In this document: positions 11,239 to 23,915 of the stretch, piece by piece
Layout: every line of letters begins with the position of its first letter
How positions within the stretch are numbered: the stretch's first letter is position 1
NCBI GenBank assembly: GCA_011799875.1
Contig: CM022297.1
Span: 538,888,795 to 538,952,794, forward strand
DNA from: Thinopyrum elongatum
Lineage: Eukaryota > Streptophyta > Magnoliopsida > Poales > Poaceae
Length of the DNA stretch: 64,000 bases
Direction: 5' to 3'
Translations under genes and position numbers: made by a program
The notes under the pieces: generated by a model
What the model was told of the DNA's origin: nothing
The model's input: only the letters and a program-made list of their open reading frames with translations
The model's database searches: none

Positions 11239-13293
11239 TCAGAGTCTTTCCAGTACAAGACGGAGGTGTTCGGCATGTTCTTCCTTATTCTTCGAATAGA
11301 CCAGAATATCATCTAGATAAACCACGACGAACTTGTCGAGGTAATCCATGAAGATGTAATTCATCAGACGGGAGAATGTGGCTGGAGCATTGGTTAAGCG
11401 AAATGACATGACAGTGTACTCGTAGGAGCCACAACGAGTAACAAATGCAGTCTTCGGAATATCCTCTTCGCGAACACGGATCTGATGGTATCCCAATCTC
11501 AAATCAAGCTTAGAGAATACTGAGGAACCGGCAAGTTGATCATACAAATCATTGATCCGGGGAAGCGGATATTTGTTCTGGATTGTAGCTTGGTTAATGG
11601 GCCGATAATCCTGAACTAATCGGTTCGTTCCATCCTTCTTCTTAACGAAGAGTGAAGGTGCTCCCCAAGCAGAGGAACTGGGGCGGATGAAACCTTTCTT
11701 AAGTGACGTGTCGATTTCTTCCTTAAGCTCGAGAAGATGATGCGGAGGCATTTTATAAGGACGCTTCGCAATAGGGGTAGTGCCAGGTTTCAAGTCGATG
11801 ACGAACTCAACAGCTCTAGCAGGGGGTATCCCTGGAAGTTCTTCTGGAAATACATCTTGAAAATCATGAACAACTGGAACATTCTCGATGCCTTCAAGAG
11901 GTGAAGCATTCAATGTATTCAGAACATATATCTGGCTCTCAGCATCTTGAGCTATTCGGGCTGAGTATCTGACTATCTGGCCAGAAGGGTGTGTGAGCTG
12001 GACTGTCTTAGTAGCACAGTCAATCAAAGCATTATGGGCTGTCAACCAGTCCATACCGAGAATGATGTCTATGTCGGAAGGTCCAAGAGCAATAAGGGAA
12101 GCAGAGAACATCAACCCTTCAATTCTGATCTCATTGTTGTGACTTACCATTTCGGTTTGCCACCTGGAACGGGGAGTGATGATTTCTAAAGGAGTGGGTA
12201 ATGAGCTCATAGCTAACCCATGCATTTGTGCAAATTGCTGGGACACGAAGGAATGTGAAGCACCTGAATCAAACAGAACAGAAGCTGGCACAGAATTCAC
12301 AGAGAGTGTTCCCATCACGATAGTCGGTTCCTTCTGAGCCTTTTCAGCATTGATGTGATTAGCATGGCCAAGTACAACAGCAGACGGTATGATATTTCGG
12401 TTTCTGAATCGGCGGTTTCGACAATTCCTCTTATGTCCATTAGGAGGACGTGATGCATCCTGAGGAAAAGCCATAGCATCAGGCGGTCCATGATGAACCG
12501 TAAGCTGTCTCGGCGGTGAAGGCAGACGAGGTGCAACATAAGACGGTCTTGGTGTTGGAGCAGGTCGGTGATGAACATTGTGAGGGATCCACACTCGACG
12601 CTTCTGAACAAGCTGACCCGAGGATGAGCCTGCTTCATGAGTGCGCTTGAGCGACTCCTGGTACTCAGTCAGAGCTGTTTCAACTTGAAAAGATTTGCTG
12701 ACAAGCGTTGCGAATTCTGTGCAATCATGGATAGCAAGTGCAAGTTTTATATCAGTACGTAGTCCTCCACGGAATTTCTCCTGCTTGCGTGTGTTGGTGT
12801 CGACGTCATCCGCAGCATAGCGGGACAGTTCAAGAAATTTCCTCTGGTATTCATCCACAGTCATTGTGCCCTGTGAGAGTTTGCGGAACTCCTGCTTCTT
12901 CTGGTCGACCAGACCTTGAGGAATGTACCGTGCACGAAAAGCTGACTGAAATTCCTGCCAAGTGGTTACAGTCTCCGCAGGCAACATAGCCTTGTGGCTT
13001 TCCCACCATTGAGCAGCTGGGCCCTTCAAGTGGAATGTCGCAAAGGTGATGTAACTGTCAGGGGCAACATTAGCTGACTCCATTTCAAACAGGATGTCAC
13101 GAAGCCAATCATCAGCATCCATAGGATTGGTGGAATTGCGGAAAACGGACGGATTGAGGCGCACAAATTCTGCCAGAGTTATTGGAACATTCTGTTGCTG
13201 AGCATCCTGATTTGGGAACTGAGCCAATAGTCCGGTCATAAACTGCTGCATCATTGCGGCCATATAGGGTGGAGGTGGAGGATCGTCAGCCAT
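11239..13293 (-). pseudogene. Tekay gag-protease-RT reading frame
   Basis: 684 codons starting MADDPPPPP. Gag: the retrotransposon capsid region with LKGPAAQWW near residues 89-97 and FRARYIP near 119-125. Protease: DSGAS at about 342-346. [20 protein letters not shown] and the catalytic YLDD at about 659-662. The frame stops right after the YLDD block. The CCHC zinc knuckle expected between capsid and protease is not recognisable: the region near residues 280-300 is basic and arginine-rich with only one cysteine. That is either a deletion or decay and should weaken RNA packaging. The start is chosen because it is the first ATG of the long frame, about 600 bp inside the primer site. Confidence 0.9.
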
Positions 13294-13892
13294 CCTACCA
13301 AATCAACAGGGGCAGTTTAGCAAGAAAAACTGCAGGTGTACGGAATTATTCATGAAGTAGCACGCACGACAGAAGGAAGTGCAATAGATAATTCAGCATA
13401 TTCGCACCAGACATTCAAATCCGCACATAGCCTCGGTTAGTATCCGGCATTACGACAGCTGAAAGGAGAAGGCTAGACAACTAGGCGGCGCGCAGGCACA
13501 CGGTAGGGAAGTACACAACGAGACATAGCAAAGGCTACATCAACGTCGGAGAAAACTATTGGAGCGAGGAATCTGCAAGTGACAACACAGGGTGCCCTCG
13601 ATAAGAGGATCCTGTAAGCAGAACCTGGCCCACAATCTTGGAGCAAGGGGGGAATAATCCAGAACACCGGGTGGATGTGATCACGAGAACCTAATGTTGG
13701 AGTTAGCAAAATTTTAACCCGAATAGAAGAGAGATCAGAGTCCCAGAGTAAAGATGAGGAATAAAAGATACTAATACCACCCAATTGGCGACGTGGGCCC
13801 GTAAGCCACACAGCCAAGTTAGTAAATTAGTTTTGGACCACTAGACTCAACTTCGGCCAAGGACTTAGAAAGGGGGGTTCCTACAGTCAGTC
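13294..13892 (-). other. 5' untranslated leader of the Tekay element
   Basis: About 600 bp between the primer site and the gag ATG on the minus strand. No long open frame in the element's orientation and no recognised motif. Leaders of this lineage usually hold packaging signals, but nothing specific can be named from sequence alone. Confidence 0.7.
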
Positions 13893-13905
13893 GGCTCTGA
13901 TACCA
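13893..13905 (-). promoter_or_regulatory. Primer-binding site (initiator Met tRNA type)
   Basis: On the minus strand tggtatcagagcc lies three bases after the 5' LTR end. It is the standard plant retrotransposon primer site complementary to the initiator methionine tRNA 3' end. Confidence 0.92.
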
Positions 13906-13908
13906 ACT

Positions 13909-16900
13909 TGTGACGCCCCCGGCCTGATCGTGCACTAATCATACACACAAATGCACACGATCAAGCCTAAGGACTCACGGGAAGATATCACAACACAACT
14001 CTAAAACATAAATAAAGTCATACAAGCTTTATATTACAAGTCAGGCGCCTTGAGGGCTCGAATACATAAGCTTGCGAACAAGCGTCAGCGGAAGCATCAG
14101 ATATCTGAGTACAGATATGAAACAGAAACAAAAAGGCCTTTAGAAAGGCGGGGCAAAATAAAACACTACGATCGAAAGGCGAAGGCCTCCTGTCTGGGAC
14201 CCTCCGATCCTACTCCTGGTCGTCAGTCAACTCGTAGTAGTATCCATCCTCGGGGTAGTAGTAATAGTCGAACGACGGGGCATCTGTCTCAGGGGGCTCC
14301 GTCATCTTGATACGACAAATTGATATGGGGAGAAAAAGGAAAACAAAGCAACCGTGAGTACTCAGAAGTACTCAGCAAGCAAGGATCTACACTACATATG
14401 CAACATTTTCAAAGGGAGGCTGTATGTATGGACTGGGCTGCAGAAATGCCAGAATAGAGAGAAGGCCTAGTCCTATCGAAGACTAGCATCTTCAGCGGTC
14501 TTGCAGCAGTAGAAGAGAGTAGAATAGTACAATATAATGTAGCAGTATCATTAAGTCTCATCCTCACCCAGAGATCCTTTCTCGACTCCCTGCGAGAAAG
14601 CAATCCCAGAGCCATACAGTCATCAACCTCGTCCTGAGATCCCTTCTCGACTCCCTGCGAGAAGCAATCCCAGAGCCATAGTATCCAAGTATCCAGTTCT
14701 AAAATTGTATCAATCAGGATACAACTCCGAGTGTCCGTTACCGTAGGACCGGCTATCGATAGAAGTGTTCTTCCCTGCAGGGATGCACCAACTTACCCAA
14801 CACGCTCGATTAACTCCGGCCAGACACACTTTCCTGGGTCATGCCCGGCCTCGGCCAAACGAAACATCGTAACCCTACATACAGCTCAGCAGAGAGGTCA
14901 CCGCCGGTCTACATCCTAAGCGCAAGGGGGTCTTGGCCATCGCCCCTTGCCCTCCGGGTCGTTGTGAGCAGGGTGGATACCAGCGCCAACGGCACGATCC
15001 GACCCGGCCACAATGCTGAACTGGACGTCTGACAAAGCTTTCGGCTGATGCTACGATGCAGAACGCCCATACTATGCCCACGTGATGGTTAGTGCTATCA
15101 GGCCAGAGACCTGCTCGGATCAAATATCCAAATCGTTAATGGACTAGGGCTTGCGGTAACGAGCAGAGACTCACGAAAGATGTGACCCCGTCGCCCCGTC
15201 TCGAGGACTTGCTGCAAGGGTTAAGAATGCCCGGCCGCGCCTCGTATTCATCACTCGGGCACCATACATGCACCCGTCTTCACAACACTCGCCTCTCAGG
15301 CGCACGCGGGTACCCCTCAGGGTGGACCCGCCTATCCAAGTAACAGTGTAAAGTCCAAGTATCCGTGTGTCCATAACATCAGGGGAATCCGAGGTATCAC
15401 CCTCGTTGGATTCCTACTCGATGTCCCCGTCAAGGTGAACTCGGAGGAATCACCCTCACTGGGTCCACACTTGAGGTGTTGTACGACAGTGTCGTTATCG
15501 GAAGCGGTGAAGGAGGAATCACCCTCGATGACCATGACCGAATAGCTACTCTACAGAGTTAGCATCAGAAGTGCTACAAGAGGTTTCATCCTCGGCACTC
15601 GATAGTAACGCTGCAATGTCGTTACAACAAAGGGGGGTGATGTGCGGTGTCGGGGCCTGGTCTTCAATCCCGTTGATCGGGTCTTCTGACAATCCAGCGC
15701 GGCAGTCGGGATAAGTGGGGTCACTGATAGGTCTCTACCCAGCCTATACTAAGCAGTTTAGGATATGCAGGTAATTATCAACAGCAGGATACAATAAACA
15801 GGCTATGCATCAGAATAGGTAAAGCAGCAGCAGCAATTCTAATGCAAGCATGAGAAAATAGAATAGGCGATATTGGGATGATCAAAGGGGGGGGGCTTGC
15901 CTGGTTGCTCGGCGGCAAGGGCAAGGTTGTCAATGGTGTCTTCGGGCTCCGGAGCGGCCTCGGCCTCGGGGAACTGCGTCGGGGTCTAACGAGAGAGAAG
16001 AGGGGGAGGAAACAGTATAAATATAGAACAAACATGAGCAACGCAAAGTACGACATGACATTGTGCAGTGCCGGGTGTGTCCTAACGTATGGTTGCACGT
16101 CACCGAGGAAGGGGGGATCCATCCGGGAATGTTTTCCCGGTTCCGGACATTTTCAGACAGAGGAAACGGAGGGGGACGGTTGCATGTTCGCTATGCTAGG
16201 GGCGGGTGGCGGACGAACGGACCACGTATTCGGATTCGTCTCGTCGTTCTGAGCAACTTTCATGTACAAAGTTCTTTCATCCGAGTTACGGATTATTTTA
16301 TATGAATTTTCAAAGATTTAAACAATTTCTGGAATTTCTGGTTTTATTCTAATTCGAATTAAAAAAACAGAATATACTTTTGTCACCTAGTGCTACCCTA
16401 GCATGTGAGTATGACAGTGGGGCCAGTGGGGTTGGGTTGACCCGGTCAAAGGTTGACTGGTCAACATATGAATAGTGTAAGTGGGGCCCGCGTGTCATTG
16501 TCTTTGTTTAATAAAATGGTAATTAACCAGGGTGGTCCCACATGTCATTTACACTATACCTAACCACTGCTTAGCCTAACTACTAATTAGCTAACCTACC
16601 TAAACAGGACCGGCCTCATCCACACACATACGCACACACAGCACGCACACACTCAACACACACATCACGCACACACGCATCACGCACACACTCGCACGGG
16701 AGCTCAGCCATGGCTGGTTTGCATGCACGGGCACTGAGGCCACGGCGGCCGAAGCTAGCAGCAGAAGGCACGGGAGTGGCCATGGCATGGCGCGCATGGG
16801 CGGCGCCGCACGCTCAGGCGAGCGCGGGCAGGGATGGCCGCAACAGCAGCAGGCAACGGTGGCAGTACAAGCGGCGGCAGTGAGCAAAGTAGCAGCAGAG

Positions 16901-18078
16901 GAGCCGGCAACAGCGAGCAGGGCAACATCAGTACGCGAGTAGCAGCAGCACAAGCAGCGGGCAGGGGAACGCGGGACGCGGCCACGACGCGGTGAGCACG
17001 ACAATAGCAGACAGCAAGGCGCGTACAGTACAGGTGCAGCCATGGACGAGCACAAGGCGGCGGCTACGGCTATGGATCGAAGGGGGGAAGTAGGGGAATC
17101 GGAGGAGGGGCTCACCACGGAGCACATGGACGTGGTCAGGAGGTCGGGGGCGCTCGGGAGGCGGCGCATCTGACGACGAACTTCGGCGGCCGTGGTGAAG
17201 AAGACGGGCGATGGCGAGCTTCCGGTGCGCCCCTACTCGAATCGAAGCAAGCAGACGAAGGAGTCGTCCATGGTGAAGCTCCTGGACATCCTCCCGGGCG
17301 CCGGGGAGGCCAGTGGCCGCGAGGACGATGATGGCGCGGCAGCAACGGCTCGGGCACGATCTAAACAGAGAAGAGGAGGGCGAGCGATGGGGACATGGCG
17401 TGCTAGGGTTTGTCTACAGCGACGAGGGGGCTCTTATCCTACTCAGGGGTGTCGGCAGATGATCGACACGGCGACATCCGCGGCCATGGAGGCGTGGATG
17501 TGCGCCACGGCGCGCCCCTGTCTCCTCCTCTGTACTGTACAGGAAGGGGAAGGCCTCAAGGTGGGCTGGCCCATGTACTGTAGCACTCTCAGCCCACGCG
17601 CCCAGTAGGATTTAGTATTTTCACTTTTCTTTTCTATTTTCTTTTCTAGCCTCTGTTTTACATTTAGTCAGGCCTCCAAATGACTTTTACAAAATTAGTG
17701 ACCTAGCTCATAATTAGCAGTGCGGTATACCCTAACACCAAAAACTAATTTGGGCAAAACATAATTTCATATTTAATTTAGATTAAATAAAAGGTTAATA
17801 AATATTGTCTTTAGTCACTGTTTGAGGATGTTTGAGTCACTTATCCAATTCCAATGATGCTGGTTTCAAATTTTGAATTGTCTCTGATTTACTTGCTATT
17901 TAATAAACAATTTCGTTTCTGATTTGAACAACTTTTATTTTCACTTTTAGTTTGAATTTCCATTTGAATTTGAATTTGAAAAGAGGTATGATACTAATGA
18001 TGATTAAGCATTGTTCATCATGATGACATGGCATAATCAAAAAGGTGATCACTGTAGCTTAATACATGGGGTGTTACA
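13909..18078 (-). repeat. 5' LTR of the Tekay element
   Basis: 4170 bp, near identical to 4768-8942. The clearest differences are in the C/A-rich microsatellite near 16620-16690 and in short homopolymers (for example the G run near 15886). The right flank is ccctc. Confidence 0.92.
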
Positions 18079-18724
18079 CCCTCACTACCAAAAGATAGCT
18101 TACGAGGTCTTTATGGCATCCCGAAAACTCCAGCACTATTTTCAAGAGTGTTCGATCACGGTGGCATCCGAAGTACCACTTAACGACATTATAAACAACA
18201 GGGACGCCATCAGCCGCATAGCTAAATGGGCCATCGAGCTCTTACCGTTCAAAATAATATACAAGCCACGCCGAGCTATTAAATCTCAGGTGCTGGCCGA
18301 CTTCGTTGCAGAGTGGACGGAAGCCGAGCTCCCTAAAGAGTATAGTTCCTACTCCAACTGGATAATGTACTTCGATGGCTCTAAAATGCTAGCCGGACTG
18401 GGGGCTGGCGTCATCTTGACATCCCCTACGGGGGACACAGTCCACTACGTGTTGCTAATCATGTATACGGACTCCAATAACGCAGCCAAATACGAGGCAC
18501 TTCTACATGGTCTCCGCATGGCTGTCTCCATGGACATACAATGCCTAGAGGTGCGCAGCAACTCAAACCTCGCAATATCTCAGGTAAATGAAGAGTTCGA
18601 TGTAAAAGATCCAAAAATGGCGGCATATCGAAATGTCGTATTAAAAATATCGGCTCGGTTCGAGGGGCTTTAATTTCATCATGTCGCTCGAGACAGTAAC
18701 CAGGCAGCGGACATACTCGCTCGC
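18079..18724 (+). pseudogene. pol part 2 of the Tat-lineage Gypsy: RNase H
   Basis: Resumes the reading interrupted at 4767 (the ccctc at 18079 is the duplicated target). The frame is open to a TAA at about 18671. Seen in order: VFMASRKLQHYF, IIYKPRRAIKSQVLADFV, the RNase H core MYFDGSK (first catalytic D) and YEALLHGLR (E). At the third catalytic position the sequence reads EVRSNSNLAI, where this lineage normally has a glycine-aspartate pair before serine, so an active-site aspartate seems replaced by asparagine. After the TAA the same frame continues (HHVARDSN) into the integrase part. Inactive on three counts: insertion, active-site change, stop. Confidence 0.88.
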
Positions 18725-20161
18725 ATGGGCGCCAAGTGCGACCCCGTCCCACCTAATACCTTTGTGGAAAGGCTCTTCAAGCCATCCGTGGTATGGCAAG
18801 ACGAGAGCGCAGATGCCAATACGGACCTGATCACGCCCCCAGCAGCCGAACACAATACAAATATCATCGGGGGTTCGGATACCAAAATAACGCCCTCTGC
18901 TCATGAGATCATGGCCGTTATTGCTCCTTGGACTGAACCCTTCCTAGCCTACCTTAATAGGCAGGAGCTTCCCGATGATCAAAATGAGGCCCGTCGAATA
19001 GTTCGGCGTTCTAAAGCCTACAAAGTTCACGAAGGTGAGCTGTACAAGAAAAGCACTACCCGAGTTCTCCAAAGGTGCATCTCCGAAGAGGAGGGATGGC
19101 AACTCTTGGCCGAAATACATGCTGGTCTGGGCGGCCACCACGTTGCAGCCCGGGACCTCATAAGCAAAGCCTTCCGGACAGGATTTTTTTGGCCAACTGC
19201 CCAAGCAGACGCACAAACCCTTGTACAACATTGTGTGGGTTGTCAGCTTTTTGCCAATTAAAGTCATATGCCTCCCACTGCCTTAAGAACAATCCCCATC
19301 ACTTGGCCCTTCGCGGTCTGGGGGCTTGATATGGTCGGACCCCTTAAAGGGGGAAGCCACAAAAAGAAATATTTACTGGTTATGGTGGATAAATTCACTA
19401 AGTGGATAGAGGCCAAACCAGTAAAAACGGCTGAAGCAGGACCAGTGATTGACTTTATATCCGGCGTGGTACACCGCTATGGTGTCCCGCACAGCATCAT
19501 CACTGATAATGGCTCCAATTTTACGGCTGATGAGGTGAAAAACTGGTGTGCTAAATTGGGCATTAAACTCGACTATGCATCCATCTACCACCCTCAAACA
19601 AACGGTCAGGTTGAACGGGCCAATTGCCTGATAATGAGCGACATTAAACCCCGACTGGTGCGCTCCCTACAGGAGTTAGATAAACACTGGGTTGAGGAAC
19701 TCGATTCCATGCTCTGGGGGCTGCGGACTACACCTAACCGAACAACAGGATATACACCTTTCTTCATGGTGTACGGCGCAGAAGCTGATCTGCCCTGCGA
19801 CATTATTCATGATTCACCTCGAGTGTGCATGTACGAAGAGCGAGAAGCCGAGCTCGATCGGCAGCATGACCTAGACGGCCTCGAAGAAGAGCGTGATATC
19901 GCACAAGCCCATTCCGCATTTTATCAACAACAGGCCAGGCGATACCAAAGCAGAGAAGTGCGGGCCAAGACATATAACGTTGGCGACTTCGTCTTGCGTC
20001 TCCTAGAGAAGAAGAAGGATAAGCTCAAACCAAGATGGGAGGGCCCCTTCATCGTAGATGAAGTTCTCACAGGAGGAGCCTATCGCCTTCGTAATGCATC
20101 GAATAATCGCCTTGAGCTGAATCCATGGAACGCTGCTCGGCTCCGACGATTCTACGGATAG
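18725..20161 (+). pseudogene. pol part 3 of the Tat-lineage Gypsy: integrase
   Basis: One frame with a single TAA near 19259-19261, so it appears as two blocks (18725-19261 and 19268-20161). The first block holds the zinc module (GGHHVAARD, then QHCVGCQ). The second holds the core: D in LDMVGP, D in ITDNGSNF and E in GQVERAN, all intact, then GPFIVDEV and a C-terminus ending ARLRRFYG at a natural stop. No chromodomain follows, unlike the nested Tekay element. The single nonsense change looks like CAA to TAA. It would have carried out integration of the element's cDNA. Confidence 0.9.
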
Positions 20162-20981
20162 TTCGGTAGCACCTTTTTTTACTTTGACTAGGTTCCTTTT
20201 TCGCCTCTCCTTTTTTATTTTTCCTTTTAATATCCCAAGGTGCGTTCGGATCTACCGAACTGTTAGGGGTACACATCTTTAAATGTACACACCCCACGGT
20301 AACTGGGGGATTCTTTGACGAAGCTTATTACTAAAAGCTTGTTGCTTACATTGTTTACGTTGTTTGTTCTATACATCTTTTGCCATTATATGCACCTCTA
20401 TGACTTATGTTTTTGCCAAGCTGGGTTGCCTCGCTCCTGTGTTTATACCCTACGTTCCCGATTGTTCGGCTAGGGTGTAAAGGGAGCACCTCTACGATTG
20501 TTACAACCGGGTAATCCGGATTTGTACCTCAGACGGGTGAAGCCGAGAGCTAGCGTTCTTAAGGGAATAATTGGTCGGTAAGCAACGACAGAATATTTAT
20601 GTTTATGTCATTCTTCTAAAAAATAAGGGATAGGCTACCCGTAATTCTATCTTTCGGATCAATGCCTAGGCATGCATAATTAAGCATGCTGCCCCAGGGG
20701 AAGGAACCCTTAATGGAACTATTTTCCCTGGAAGTTGTTTCTTACGTTAAATAGTAATATAACATAACTCCCCGAACAAATTTTGTCTGCTCGAGCAATA
20801 TGACCAGATTGCCTGGTTTTCGAACATAACGAATGTTTATTACATTCAAATATGGTATCCGAAAACACTCCTACTTCTTGGTTCGAAGGTTGAAGCCGAA
20901 GGCCTGCGATGACAAATTTTGAACAAGTTCGGTTGGAGATAAGTTCGATGATAAAGTACATTGATACATCGAATTGAACGC
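20162..20981. other. Non-coding spacer between pol and the antisense gene
   Basis: 820 bp with T-rich tracts after the pol stop. It should contain the 3' UTR of the antisense gene and part of the sense transcript's 3' region. I see no other gene or repeat. Confidence 0.6.
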
Positions 20982-23606
20982 CTACTCTTTATCTATGTCA
21001 TCTATAAGTCTGTTTAAGCTACAGTCTTCTTGCGAATATTTCGCAACTATCATCACTTGGTCATATACCAAGTTCACGGGAATCTCTTTTCTGTCTAGTC
21101 CCCGAGGTCCAACTCGGGCCATACGATTCGGATCGAGCCCGGTGTAGCGTGTTTTCACCATCGCCCATGCCTCTCGTGCACCTTCCCGCCATGATGATGC
21201 CTTCCATAGCTCGAAACGGCGCCGGGCACCTTTGAACAGGTTCGCCAACTCCTCCATACTTTCTGGAGGGGCATCGGATGGCCATAAGGCTTTGACCATA
21301 CTCTTCATGGCTTTCCGAGCCCGCTCATGCACTACGGACAGTTCTTTTAGAACGTCGCCTCGGAATCCGGATACTTCTTCTTCATGACGCCCGATTAATA
21401 GACCTACAAGAACAAGCATTATAATACTCCGAATTACCGGTCATTATGGGTCGCCCTGATGGTTTAAAGGTCATACCAAATATGCCGCCTTTCAACTTTC
21501 TATTCTCTTTTTGTGCGTCCGATAATTAAGCTTTTAAGCTCTTTATCTCTTCGGCTTGCTTATCCTTTTCCTCCTCCAGTTTGTTCTTTTGATCAATGAT
21601 CATCGTGAATTTCTTCATTTCTTCTGGCTCCGTGGTGGCAGCATTTAGCTTTGTCCGGCTCGTTTCAAGCTCCTGGGACAGCGCGTTGTTCTTCTCTTTG
21701 AGAACCTGTGGTCATAATGGTCCTTAAATCGGTTGGTCTAACCGCTTCAAGTCTCGGGGGGCTACTGGCATATATCTATTCAATTTACACAAACTCTTAC
21801 CTGCATATCCTTTGAAAACAGGTGAGCGACTCCTGCAAGTCCATCCCGGGCGGCTCGGATATATGCATCCACGGAGCTGAGGGCATTGAATTCCTGCTCA
21901 GTAAAAGGTGGAGCACGCATGGTCTCCTTTAATCGTCGATGATTCATCACGCTCTCCACTTCAGAATTTGTGATGGATACGTCATCCAAATCCTCATGAG
22001 GTGGATGACTTGGCGCTGCATCCTTATTGGCTCTCGTCTTTGTTGATGAGTCTGGTGCCGGATTAGCTGGTGATCGGCTAACTGGGTCTTTGGACACGGT
22101 TCGCCGTGTGCTCCTTCTGAAATAAGATGGGAGGAGAAATGTGACAATCTGGTCTTATGCCTAAGACATATTAAAGGTTATACCTCTTTGATGAAGGAGG
22201 GGGCTCGACGGCGCTCCCGGTTTCCTTTCGTTTTAAAGGCTCACCCTGCGTAGATGCTATCTTCCTAGAGGCCGCCCTCGATGGAGTGTGGCTCGCTGAG
22301 CGCCGGCCCTTTGGAGCACGATTCAGTGCGATGGGTGAGGCGCAAGTAGGGGGCTCTTTTTTGAGAATGACTTCTGAGTACTTACATTGGAGAAAGGTAG
22401 AAGGCCAGGATAATCAGCCATAATAGCCACTTCTGAGCCGTCAAGGCTCGCTTGATAAAAGACTCCATCATCAAACTCTATAAATATATCCGGATCCTCG
22501 CGGAATCTGGGGTCTTCATTGCGAGCGTAGTCCTCTGGTTGTGGGGAGGGGCAATGGACCTTTTCGACCACCTTCCTCCATGTCTGTTTTAAGACAACCA
22601 GAATAATTTGATTAGCACACCTCAATAATGAGGTAGGACAATGCTGATAATCAAAAACTTACCCATTCAATAGGGTTATACATGGAACAACCTTCCCGAC
22701 AATTTAAACGGGTGAATTCTTATTTCTCCCCCTTATAAAGATCTGCCAGAATGGCAGCTAGAGCGGCTGGGGTATCTGGGCCCTGGCGCTTGTAACGAGA
22801 CGAGTCATCCGTTCCGTTGTAACACCATAAAGGGTGATCCCTAGACTGAAGGGGCTGGATGCATCGCTTTATTGCGATGGCCAAGTCTTCGATTATCGAG
22901 AGTTTGGAATGGGCAAGTATCTTGACCTTGTTAACTAACATCTTTACTTCCGAGCTATCTCCTTGCTTGGGGCTCCGGGGGCGCCAATTGAAGCGTTTCT
23001 TCAAAGGAGCACTGGAGAATTCGGGAAGTCCATGCCGAACTGGATCCGGAAGGGGAACGTCCTCAATATAAAACCATTCCGAAGTCCATTTTTCGGATTC
23101 CTTCATGGGAGTTCCGACGAGGTAACCTGATATGGCTATGCACCATACTTCGGCGCCGCCCACTTCAAATATGGAACCCCCTTGGGAACAACGGACGAGG
23201 CAAAAGAACTTTCTCCACAGTTCAAAATGAGCCTCACAGCCTAAAAACAGCTCGCAGAGAGCGACAAAACCCGAAATGTGCAGGATAGAACCTGGTGTGA
23301 GGTTGTGCAGCTGGATCCCATAGAATTCCAATAGACCTCTGAGGAAGTGGTGGATCGGAAATCCTAAGCCCCTCAGAAGAAACGAGATGAAGCACACCCT
23401 CTCCTCCTTGTTGGGTTGGGGGAATTTTCTGCTAGCACCTCGTTGCGGATCGAGGCCAATCCCACCCGCACGAAGACTAGATCTGCGGGAGGGAGATATC
23501 CCTTCGTCTGAAGTCGATTCAGCTGGAGGTGAGACACTGAGCAGCTTCGCCAATCACCCGCTTGAGGGCCATGAGGGCGCAAGGAAGAGCTAGGGGTGTT
23601 TGCCAT
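20982..23606 (-). pseudogene. Spliced antisense accessory gene of the Tat element (Transposase_28-like)
   Basis: Read on the minus strand it begins MANTPSSSLRPHG at 23606. Five exons can be placed with GT-AG borders: 23606-22663, 22583-22386, 22116-21801, about 21705-21530 and 21403-20982. Exon 1 carries the conserved block of the 'putative gypsy type transposon' family (Pfam PF04195, from memory): FLRGLLEFYGIQLHNLTPGS, ISGFVALCELFLGCEAHF, EWFYIEDVPLPDP. Exon 4 is a charged coiled coil (EEEKDKQAEEIKSL). Function unknown; Tat elements such as Grande carry antisense genes in this position. This copy is broken by a frameshift near 23400 and a TAA at 22720-22722. The last exon ends at a stop at 20982. 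Confidence 0.82.
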
Positions 23607-23900
23607 GTTTTGAGGTTTTTCGTGGTTGGCTCTAATCCTCTTTGCGCGATATGGGATGGCATTTGGGGATCTAACCTCCTTATATAGATGTCGCCCTTGC
23701 GTGGTGAGAGGCTTATTTGTAAAAAAAATTATGGACCATTCGCATTCGCCCGGCGCGTGGAAATCGAGGCGACGCTAGGAAGGAATCATAAAGGAAGGGC
23801 ATAAAGGTCGAAACCGGACTGTCATCAATTCAAAGTATGATGAAGAACCCGCCTTGCAAAGCCGAAGACATAAGCCGGATACTACATCGCCATTAAAGGC
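23607..23900. other. Probable promoter region of the antisense gene / 3' UTR of the Tat element
   Basis: About 290 bp between the antisense ATG and the polypurine tract. It contains a ttatatag motif near 23680 that, read on the minus strand, lies about 75 bp upstream of the antisense ATG and could be a TATA box. No coding signal. Confidence 0.4.
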
Positions 23901-23915
23901 AAGTTCGGGGGCTAC
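23901..23915 (+). promoter_or_regulatory. Polypurine tract of the Tat-lineage Gypsy
   Basis: aagttcgggggctac directly before the 3' LTR. The G-rich core adjacent to tgaggg fits the plus-strand primer of this lineage. Confidence 0.7.

Larger units (their letters stand above)
4768..18078 (-). mobile_element. Tekay-lineage Gypsy chromovirus with about 4.17-kb LTRs
   Basis: A complete element of 13,311 bp with LTRs at 4768-8942 and 13909-18078, flanked by ccctc. It is transcribed on the minus strand: iMet-type primer site at 13893-13905, gag-pro-RT 13293-11239, RT/RNase H 11187-10234, integrase 10316-9069, polypurine tract 8943-8954. The integrase tail carries chromodomain-like motifs (VFHVSQLRKC, then PIRILDEAERR), and long LTRs are characteristic of Tekay/Del chromoviruses. 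The two LTRs are nearly identical across 4.17 kb, so insertion was recent relative to its host element. Pol carries at least two stops and a frameshift, so it needs helper functions. I give no family name. Confidence 0.92.

Noticed and set aside
23373..23606. Separate small gene starting MANTPSSS
   Set aside because: It is the true start of the antisense accessory gene, separated from the main exon frame only by a frameshift near 23400.
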